18,445 nucleotides of DNA from an uncultured Lachnospiraceae bacterium (GTDB taxonomy: Bacteria > Bacillota > Clostridia > Lachnospirales > Lachnospiraceae). The notes below the pieces were generated by a model. It searched no databases and had not been told where the DNA came from. It worked only from the letters and a program-made list of their open reading frames with translations. Made by a program: the position numbers and the translations under genes. Positions 13,219 through 18,445 of this stretch are shown here, piece after piece. Location: NCBI GenBank assembly GCA_910578845.1, contig CAJTSL010000061.1, positions 1-18,445 of the forward strand, given 5' to 3'. Positions within the stretch are counted from its first letter, which is position 1, and each line of letters opens with the position of its first letter.

Positions 13219-15414
13219 CTAACTTATGTTTCCTGTGCAAAAAGGTGCCTGATTCGCTGGCGGGAGACAAGTATGGCCCTTACAGACATAGTACGTCGTC
13301 TCACCATGCAAAAGCTTGTAGCCATCTGTCTCTTCCCGCAAAATGACAATATCCGCAAGCAAAGGCATCTTGAGGAGAATCTGCTCTGCGCTCTCTCCTC
13401 TTGCCAATACCACAGTAACTCTCATAGGCGGATAGAAATAATGCAAGAGCGCGATACCAAACAAACAATGCCCCGCCGGATAAAACGCACTTTGCGCTGA
13501 CAGGAATGCAAGCTGCCGCTTAGCATCCAAGGCATATTCCTGCTTCCACCAAGACAGCCTCACGAGAAGATAAGCCATCATAGAATTACCGCTTGGCAGA
13601 GCGCCGTCATACGTTTCCTTTGGACGGATAATCAGTTCCTGGTTCCGGTTCCCGGACAGAAAATACCCATCGTTCCCATCCGCAAACTGCCGCTTTGCTT
13701 CCTGACAGATTTCTTCGGCTCTCTGTAAATAAGCGCTGTCAGCCGTCGCATCATAGAGCGCCATAAGGGAAGCGCCATAATAAGCATAGTCATCTAAGAA
13801 GCCATTCCCGGAACGGACTCTGCCCCGGCAACTGGCAAAGAGCAAATTCCCTTTTGCCAGATGCTCTTCTATGAACTGCTGCCCCCTTTTCGCCGCCTCT
13901 AGATAATGTGCTTTCCCACTTACCCGGTATAGGATCGCGAGGGCGCCGATCATCAGCGCATTCCATGACGTCAGGATTTTATCATCCACATGCAGGCTAT
14001 AGCGCGACTTCCGGTATTGATAGAGTTTCTCCTTCTCTTCCCCGAAATCATCCCGGATTGCGCCGCCGCTTAGCAGATTGGGGATATTTTTGCCCTCAAA
14101 ATTCCCTTGTCTTGTAATGCTGAAATATTCACAGAACCTTTTTCCTTCTTCTTCTCCTAAGATATCACAGATTTCCTGATAATTCCAGACATAATACTTT
14201 CCTTCTTCTCCTTCGCTATCGGCGTCCTGCGCACTGTAAAACCCGCCGTTTTCCCCCGTCATCTCCCGTAGAATATATTCTGCCGTCTGCTCCGCCGTAT
14301 CTAAGAAATCCCGTTCTCCCGTAAGCCGGTACGCGACCGCATAAGCGATGATGAGCAATGCATTATCATATAACATTTTCTCAAAATGAGGCACCAGATA
14401 AAAGCAGTCCGTAGAATAGCGGGAAAACCCATGACCAATATGGTCAAAAATGCCGCCACGACGCATTTTATCCAGTGTCATCTTAACCTGCCCCAAGATC
14501 TTGTCTGTATCCGTTTCCCCGGTTGCTTGTACTCTATCTGCTTGTACTCCACCTGCTTGCATCTCGGTTGCTTGTACTCCATCCGTTTGTATCCCGGCTA
14601 TTTGTACCCCGTCCGTTTGCATCCCGGCTATTTGTACTCCGTCCGTTTGCACCCCGGCTATTTGTACTCCGTCCGTTTGCTGCAAGTAAGAATATAACAT
14701 GAGGAAGATTAGATTATGTGCCATCGGAAATTTAGGCGCCTGCCCGAAACCGCCGCATTCTTCGTCGAAGCTCTGCACAAGCATTTTAACTGCCTGTGCC
14801 GGAAGACTGCTGTCTATCTCCTCTTCCTCTATATTTTCCCATTGGGAACGTTCTTGTGCACATGTCCTGGCATTGCCTGCCATCACATCGCGTGATCCGG
14901 CATTACCGGAACCGCTCCTTCCACCAAGCTGATCAATCAGATGCCTGGCAGATCCTGACAGCTCCGCTTCTGCGCTTTCCCATTTCCCGGCAATGGCAAG
15001 CAATAATTCCTTTAATCCCATCATGCCATGAACGGAAACAGGCGGAAAATATGTCCCTGCATAAAAAGGCTCTTGCCCCGGCGTCATAAAGATGCTAAGC
15101 GGCCAGCCGCCGCTTCCCGAAAGCGCCTGACAAACGGACATATAAACACTGTCTATGTCAGGCCTTTCTTCCCTGTCCACTTTCACGGATATAAAATACC
15201 GGTTCAGAATATCTGCTATTTCTTCATTCTCGAAGCTTTCATGCGCCATCACATGACACCAATGACATGTGCTATATCCAATGCTTAGGAAAACAGGTTT
15301 GTTCTCCTGCCTTGCTCGCTCAAAAGCTTCCTCACACCAAGGATACCAGTCAACGGGATTCTGAGCGTGTTGTAACAGATAGGGACTCGTTTGGTTTTTC
15401 AAATGATTGTGCAT
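13219..15414 (-). CDS. Thioredoxin-fold DUF255/YyaL-family protein with pentapeptide-repeat insertion
   Basis: This is a member of the widespread YyaL/SPATA20 family, whose function is not firmly known. The N-terminus has the canonical SPYLLQHAQNPVDWYPW, then STCHWCHVMAHESFEN with a CxxC pair (Cys50, Cys53) in a thioredoxin fold, and VKVDREERPDID. From about residue 300 the sequence fits the family's alpha/alpha-toroid part (FDHIGHGFSRYSTD, PHFEKMLYDNALL, DADSEGEEGKYYVW, LTSWNALMIGALA). Residues 246-300 are an insertion of eleven Q-x-x-G-V-like five-residue repeats at the junction of the two domains, which I do not know from other members. At 731 residues it is somewhat longer than usual. AAGGAG lies 11 nt before the ATG. 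A promoter-like site shared with the two-component operon lies just upstream. Confidence 0.92.
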   Translation of the reverse strand: MHNHLKNQTSPYLLQHAQNPVDWYPWCEEAFERARQENKPVFLSIGYSTCHWCHVMAHESFENEEIADILNRYFISVKVDREERPDIDSVYMSVCQALSGSGGWPLSIFMTPGQEPFYAGTYFPPVSVHGMMGLKELLLAIAGKWESAEAELSGSARHLIDQLGGRSGSGNAGSRDVMAGNARTCAQERSQWENIEEEEIDSSLPAQAVKMLVQSFDEECGGFGQAPKFPMAHNLIFLMLYSYLQQTDGVQIAGVQTDGVQIAGMQTDGVQIAGIQTDGVQATEMQAGGVQADRVQATGETDTDKILGQVKMTLDKMRRGGIFDHIGHGFSRYSTDCFYLVPHFEKMLYDNALLIIAYAVAYRLTGERDFLDTAEQTAEYILREMTGENGGFYSAQDADSEGEEGKYYVWNYQEICDILGEEEGKRFCEYFSITRQGNFEGKNIPNLLSGGAIRDDFGEEKEKLYQYRKSRYSLHVDDKILTSWNALMIGALAILYRVSGKAHYLEAAKRGQQFIEEHLAKGNLLFASCRGRVRSGNGFLDDYAYYGASLMALYDATADSAYLQRAEEICQEAKRQFADGNDGYFLSGNRNQELIIRPKETYDGALPSGNSMMAYLLVRLSWWKQEYALDAKRQLAFLSAQSAFYPAGHCLFGIALLHYFYPPMRVTVVLARGESAEQILLKMPLLADIVILREETDGYKLLHGETTYYVCKGHTCLPPANQAPFCTGNIS
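14515..14679. repeat. 15-bp/30-bp minisatellite inside the YyaL-type gene
   Basis: Eleven tandem 15-bp units encode Q-x-x-x-x pentapeptides: QTDGV and QIAGV/M/I alternate as a 30-bp higher-order unit for seven units, then degenerate to QATEM, QAGGV, QADRV and QATGE. The DNA units are close to identical in the first half (minus-strand CAAACGGACGG and CAAATAGCCGGG cores) and diverge towards the 3' side, as expected from recent unit duplication. The length is a multiple of three, so the reading frame survives copy-number change. Confidence 0.92.
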
Positions 15415-15437
15415 GGATGGGATGGCTCCTTTCTTTA

Positions 15438-15503
15438 TAAAGACTATTTAGGCGATTGCGAAACTCAAATTTGAAACCCGTTCGGTAGCTAGTATAGTCT
15501 TTA
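15438..15503. repeat. 10-bp inverted repeat around the shared promoter box
   Basis: TAAAGACTAT (15438-15447) and ATAGTCTTTA (15494-15503) are perfect inverse copies 46 nt apart, bracketing the AGTTTCGCAAT box and the TCAAATTTGA palindrome (15464-15473). In a read-through transcript from the upstream gene the arms could pair and hide the region around the -10 site. On DNA they could be regulator sites. Confidence 0.45.
15441..15469 (-). promoter_or_regulatory. Promoter-like site with LytTR-like box upstream of the YyaL-type gene
   Basis: The minus-strand box AGTTTCGCAAT (15465-15455) is followed after 8 nt by TAGTCT (-10-like, 15446-15441). The start would fall about 20 nt before the ATG, with AAGGAG in between. 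The same box and spacing recur at 18362-18386. The position expected for a -35 (TTTGAG) is poor, hinting at activator dependence. Confidence 0.4.
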
Positions 15504-15517
15504 CCAAAAAAGGAAAA

Positions 15518-16081
15518 TTATGCGCTAACAGAGGCGTTTTGCCTCCTATAGGCATCGTTGTCTTTCTGCTTCAGCTCACTTTCTGCCTCTGCCAGCTTGT
15601 TTTCCAATTCTTTGGTCTTCTTCTCATCCCCGGAAGCTGCCTTTATCTGCTGTTCCAGGCTGCGCTTCTTTTCTCTTAGCTGCTCGATTTCCCTATCGAC
15701 CTTATCCGTGTTCACCGTACACTCCTCTGTATCGTTATCCTGGTTGCCCGCATTTACTTTCACAACTCCACTCCCGTCCGCTTTACCGGATTTCTCTGGA
15801 TTGTCAAAATAGATTTTCCTGTTACCGTTTCCATCCTGTCCTACCCGGTACAGCCCGCTAGGCTTTTCACCTGCTTTTTCACTGCTAACATATGCATCAC
15901 ATGGGGCAAATATCCTATCGGGCGCCTTACCGGATGCTTTTGCGCTTCCTCTCCCTTCTTCTGTTTCCTTCGCATTTCTGTCTCCCGCAAGCGCCTGTTT
16001 CTCTTTCATCTGTTCCGCTTTCGACTCTTGCACATAACTAGTTGGGGATTGATGATAACTTCCTTTGATTTCCATTGACAT
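15518..16081 (-). CDS. Small coiled-coil hypothetical protein linked to the LytTR system
   Basis: A 187-residue hydrophilic protein of unknown function. There is no signal peptide or membrane segment. The first 60 or so residues are low in hydrophobics and probably disordered. The middle has a compact motif, DAYVSSEKAGEKPSGLYRVG followed by a KIYFDNP strand. Residues of about 125-175 form a charged heptad coiled coil (VDREIEQLREKKRSLEQQIKAA..). The tail is KQKDNDAYRRQNASVSA. The ATG at 16081 is chosen because GGAGGG lies 7 nt before it and overlaps the upstream in-frame ATG at 16096. The gene follows the AgrC-like kinase gene after about 60 nt with no terminator between, so it is probably the third gene of that operon. 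I vaguely recall similar proteins in other Lachnospiraceae but cannot name a family. Confidence 0.72.
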   Translation of the reverse strand: MSMEIKGSYHQSPTSYVQESKAEQMKEKQALAGDRNAKETEEGRGSAKASGKAPDRIFAPCDAYVSSEKAGEKPSGLYRVGQDGNGNRKIYFDNPEKSGKADGSGVVKVNAGNQDNDTEECTVNTDKVDREIEQLREKKRSLEQQIKAASGDEKKTKELENKLAEAESELKQKDNDAYRRQNASVSA

Positions 16082-16088
16082 AAGATGA

Positions 16089-16094
16089 CCCTCC
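16089..16094 (-). promoter_or_regulatory. Ribosome binding site fixing the coiled-coil protein start
   Basis: GGAGGG on the minus strand lies 7 nt before the ATG at 16081. The ATG at 16096 of the longest open frame overlaps this site and has nothing comparable upstream. Confidence 0.7.
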
Positions 16095-16140
16095 ATTCAT
16101 TCATATTGGGGCAGTATCGTATGTAAATCCCTGCCCTCCA

Positions 16141-17496
16141 TTAACTTTTTCGACTATCCGGAGCGTCATATGAACCGAATTGCTGCGGGATGCGTTCTGG
16201 ATGTTGCGGGATGATGAGCAACACGCTAAGCGTAAATACATTGCCTTGCGTCTTCACCTGCATTGCGCCATGGTATTTCTTGGCAACTCTTTCAATATTG
16301 GACAGGCCAGTACCTCGCCCGGACAATCCATTCCCCCGGAAGCTATTCTCGATTTCCAACAGAAGGAAATCCCCTTGTATGCGCCCTGTCACCTGGATAT
16401 ATCTGTCTGCGCTCCCCTCCATCTTTTGGCATGCACAGACCGCATTATCAAGGGCATTTGACAAGATAATGCCAAAATCAATATCGCGTACGAAGCAATG
16501 CACAGGAAGCGCCAGCAAACAGTGGACATCTATCCCCATGCGCTTTGCCCTCCCTAGTTTATTCCCAAGCAGGATATCCGCTACCGGATTGTTGGTACAG
16601 TACGGAAATGACAGTTCTTTTGTCATATCTTCCAGATCCCCGATATATTGCAGCGCCTGCTGTGGCTTCCCGTTTTGTAGCAGCTCCTTGACTATCATCA
16701 TATGGTTTTTAATATCATGACGGAACGATTTCGTTTTCTCATAACGTTCCCTGGTTTCCTCCACATATTGGTTCAAGGAGTGTTCCTCTTGTTCTAATAA
16801 TGACAATTCCATGCTTAAGCGAAAATTCTGCAAAATCTTCTTGTAAGCCGCCATAACGCAGAATAAGCTTGCCAGCGCCAGGAGCCGGATTGCCAGTATC
16901 TGATAATGCTTTGCATCTTCCATATATAGCAAGCCATTTTCATCTGTGACGATTACGTTTCCGTAAACAGTAGAACTGATATATTCTCCTATGCAGAATA
17001 TCATAAAAACCGGCGTTAAGATCATCAGCACATATCGTTTATTCTCTGTCTCGTAATCACAAAAGTAACGATAAGCCATGTGATAACACAATGCCGCTAA
17101 CAACAATGCCATATTGCCCAATACGCTAAATACGATGCCCACTGCTCCCTGATGAAAAGAAGAAAAAAACGGATACAGAATAGTTAGCAAAGAATCTACA
17201 ATGTCAAAACTAATCTGCATAATCTCCACCGTTAACGCCGCATATAGAATGGACGCCATCCAATCCGCATGGCATACGAAGATCCCACTTACAATTAACA
17301 GCAGAACATAAACAAAAAATTCCATCAAACTGCCAGAAGGAATTACCTTTATCATCGCTAAACATACTATGGAGAATATAAGATAAAAAGAAAACCTGAC
17401 TTTTGCCTGTAGGAATTTGGTAAAAAAATAAAAGCCGGTCAGAATCTGGGCGCTCCCCATGACATAGGTATTAAAAACGTCAATATAATCGGTCAT
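16141..17496 (-). CDS. AgrC-like sensor histidine kinase (GHKL, LytTR-associated)
   Basis: This is a membrane sensor kinase of the type that partners LytTR regulators. From the chosen start it has 451 residues: about six or seven hydrophobic segments in residues 10-220, a short coiled linker (about 225-255), the phospho-acceptor His260 in SFRHDIKNHMMIVKELL, and a GHKL ATPase domain with ILSNALDNAVCAC (N347, N351) and GRGTGLSNIERVAKKYHG (393-410). The ATG at 17496 is preceded at 7 nt by AGGAGG; the GTG at 17514 that opens the longest frame lies upstream of that site. The gap to the regulator stop is 14 nt, so the two genes are translationally coupled. No AgrB protease or AgrD-like peptide gene is seen in the window, so the signal is unknown. 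Confidence 0.92.
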   Translation of the reverse strand: MTDYIDVFNTYVMGSAQILTGFYFFTKFLQAKVRFSFYLIFSIVCLAMIKVIPSGSLMEFFVYVLLLIVSGIFVCHADWMASILYAALTVEIMQISFDIVDSLLTILYPFFSSFHQGAVGIVFSVLGNMALLLAALCYHMAYRYFCDYETENKRYVLMILTPVFMIFCIGEYISSTVYGNVIVTDENGLLYMEDAKHYQILAIRLLALASLFCVMAAYKKILQNFRLSMELSLLEQEEHSLNQYVEETRERYEKTKSFRHDIKNHMMIVKELLQNGKPQQALQYIGDLEDMTKELSFPYCTNNPVADILLGNKLGRAKRMGIDVHCLLALPVHCFVRDIDFGIILSNALDNAVCACQKMEGSADRYIQVTGRIQGDFLLLEIENSFRGNGLSGRGTGLSNIERVAKKYHGAMQVKTQGNVFTLSVLLIIPQHPERIPQQFGSYDAPDSRKS

Positions 17497-17503
17497 TTTG
17501 CAT

Positions 17504-17509
17504 CCTCCT
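17504..17509 (-). promoter_or_regulatory. Ribosome binding site fixing the AgrC-like kinase start
   Basis: AGGAGG lies 7 nt before the ATG at 17496 and just after the stop codon of the regulator gene (17511-17513). Confidence 0.8.
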
Positions 17510-17510
17510 G

Positions 17511-18215
17511 TCACCGTCTTGCCATATACCGTAAAACCACATCGGAAAATTCTTTGCTCCGTAACCGGGACACCGGGATCTCTTCGCCGCTTTCCATATA
17601 GGCTACGCCACTTTTAAAGCTTTTCAGATACTGCAAATTAATCAAGAAACTCCTATGGCAGCGAAAAAACCGCCCGTCCAGCCTGGTCTCTAATTTCTCA
17701 ATCCGTTCGTAAAAATCAACAACCTCTGCCGTTTTTAAATGCAGATATACTTTTCTATCAATAATTTCACAGAAAACAATATCCTCAAAAGAAATGATAC
17801 TGCTTTCATATCCTTTCTGGATCAACAGATTTGCTTCCTCGGCGCTTTGCATGGACGCAAATAAGCGCTCCATCACCTTTCTAAAACGGTTTTCTTCTAT
17901 TGGCTTTACCAGATAGTCATATGCCTGTACTTCAAACGAAGCAAAGACCATCTCTTTGAGGACAGTAACGAAAATGAGGAACCCTTTAAACTCACGCTCC
18001 CGCAGCTTCCTTGCCGTTTCCATGCCATCCATGCCCTTCATCTGGATATCCAGGAATAAAATGTCTATCGGCTTATCATATTTTAACAATGCTTCGCCGC
18101 ATGGGAATTGCGAAATCGCTATTTCCATGTTTTTCCTGTAAAAAAAGGCAGACACCATAGCTTTCATGGCGTCTGACATATCTTTTTCGTCGTCACAGAT
18201 TGCAATGCGGATCAT
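17511..18215 (-). CDS. LytTR-type response regulator (AgrA/LytR family)
   Basis: This is a DNA-binding response regulator paired with the AgrC-like kinase. The protein has 234 residues, normal for the family. The receiver domain (1-120) has acidic residues CDDE (7-10), phospho-acceptor Asp56 in DILFLDIQMKGMDG, Thr84 and Lys104 in YLVKPIEE. The LytTR domain (about 130-230) shows FEDIVFCEIIDRKVYLHL, the FFRCHRSFLINLQYLKSF signature and the C-terminal IPVSRLRSKEF. The ATG at 18215 has GGGAGG 7 nt upstream and begins the conserved MIRIAICDDE; the longer open frame from 18320 adds 35 residues unlike the family. The gene is first in a probable operon with the kinase and coiled-coil genes. A possible LytTR-type box lies about 165 nt upstream. 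Confidence 0.94.
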   Translation of the reverse strand: MIRIAICDDEKDMSDAMKAMVSAFFYRKNMEIAISQFPCGEALLKYDKPIDILFLDIQMKGMDGMETARKLREREFKGFLIFVTVLKEMVFASFEVQAYDYLVKPIEENRFRKVMERLFASMQSAEEANLLIQKGYESSIISFEDIVFCEIIDRKVYLHLKTAEVVDFYERIEKLETRLDGRFFRCHRSFLINLQYLKSFKSGVAYMESGEEIPVSRLRSKEFSDVVLRYMARR

Positions 18216-18222
18216 ATCGCCA

Positions 18223-18228
18223 CCTCCC
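18223..18228 (-). promoter_or_regulatory. Ribosome binding site fixing the LytTR regulator start
   Basis: GGGAGG lies 7 nt before the ATG at 18215, supporting this codon over the start of the longer open frame at 18320. Confidence 0.8.
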
Positions 18229-18237
18229 GGAGAAGAT

Positions 18238-18266
18238 ATTTTAACATTTCCCTTTTGTGAAAACAA
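18238..18266 (-). promoter_or_regulatory. Possible proximal promoter of the LytTR operon
   Basis: On the minus strand TTGTTT (-35, three of six) is 17 nt from TAAAAT (-10, five of six). Transcription would start about 15 nt before the LytTR regulator's ATG. In an AT-rich stretch such a match can arise by chance, so support is limited. Confidence 0.3.
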
Positions 18267-18361
18267 TAAGAATGCTTTGAAATGTAAACGGAAAGCTGTA
18301 TAATGTTTCGTCAGAAACACAGATTCTTCCTACCGCCCACTAGTAAAACCTCCTGCACTAT

Positions 18362-18390
18362 AGTATACTTAGATAATTGCGAAACTAAGT
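18362..18390 (-). promoter_or_regulatory. Promoter-like site with LytTR-like box upstream of the LytTR operon
   Basis: The minus-strand box AGTTTCGCAAT (18386-18376) is followed after exactly 8 nt by TATACT (-10-like, 18367-18362), the same layout as at 15441-15469. The predicted start gives a leader of about 140 nt before the regulator gene. The box shares AGTTnnGCAA with AgrA-type sites as I remember them, suggesting autoregulation. The rest of 18391-18445 holds nothing else I can identify. Confidence 0.4.
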
Positions 18391-18445
18391 TTTGGCAACT
18401 GCACATTATACAAAATAGACAAATCGTCGCAGGGTCGCTTTCGCT

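Noticed and set aside
13051..13500. Plus-strand open frame of 149 codons.
   Set aside because: It is antisense to the 3' end of the YyaL-type gene and to the hypothetical gene, with no ribosome site and no recognisable motif.
15519..15552. Hairpin GAGGC/GCCTC near the end of the coiled-coil gene plus downstream Ts as a terminator.
   Set aside because: The stem is only about 5-6 bp and the T-rich stretch begins well over 10 nt after it.
16097..16140. Hairpin GGGCAG/CTGCCC between the AgrC-like kinase and coiled-coil genes as a terminator.
   Set aside because: The loop is long (about 16 nt) and no T-run follows on the transcribed strand.
17511..18320. Longer LytTR regulator starting at 18320 (269 residues).
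   Set aside because: The extra 35 residues are unlike receiver domains, and the ATG at 18215 has GGGAGG at ideal spacing and starts the conserved MIRIAICDDE.

Overview
The window looks like a chromosomal segment of a Gram-positive anaerobic Clostridia bacterium, most likely Lachnospiraceae. The reasons are strong AGGAGG-type ribosome binding sites, YesM/YesN and AgrC/AgrA-style two-component pairs, a carbohydrate ABC importer with no dedicated ATPase gene, and a scrap of a conjugative-transposon sigma-factor gene at the left edge. This assignment is inferred from gene families and was not searched. Every intact gene lies on the minus strand, so transcription runs from right to left.

Right part (about 12.7-18.4 kb): a LytTR response regulator and an AgrC-like sensor kinase (two-component pair), a small coiled-coil protein of unknown function, a thioredoxin-fold DUF255/YyaL-type protein carrying an unusual run of eleven five-residue repeats, and a conserved hypothetical protein. 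The same promoter-like sequence (box AGTTTCGCAAT, 8 nt, then a -10-like hexamer) occurs upstream of both the two-component operon and the YyaL-type gene.

Centre and left (about 0.4-12.7 kb): a nine-gene cluster that reads as a complete phosphorolytic pathway for N,N'-diacetylchitobiose. In transcription order it encodes a GH94 chitobiose phosphorylase, a hexose-phosphate mutase (probably GlcNAc-1-P to GlcNAc-6-P), a YesM-like sensor kinase, a lipoprotein sugar-binding protein, two permeases, a YesN-like AraC-type response regulator, NagB and NagA. The importer would bring in the disaccharide. The phosphorylase would yield GlcNAc-1-P and GlcNAc, the mutase GlcNAc-6-P, NagA glucosamine-6-P, and NagB fructose-6-P and ammonia. 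No GlcNAc kinase and no transporter ATPase are present in the window.

Regulatory structure: a candidate promoter for the phosphorylase fires directly into a roughly 170-bp array of 36-bp tandem repeats. Each unit can form a hairpin, and some arm changes between units are compensatory, so the array may be a structured mRNA leader. A strong stem-loop followed by Ts separates the binding-protein gene from the permease genes. A perfect terminator hairpin carries the nagA stop codon in its loop. A small MITE-like element with inverted ends lies between the mutase and kinase genes.

Left edge (1-430): AT-rich sequence, a terminator-like hairpin and a truncated sigma-factor-like gene on the plus strand, facing nagA. 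This looks like the remnant or end of an integrative conjugative element.
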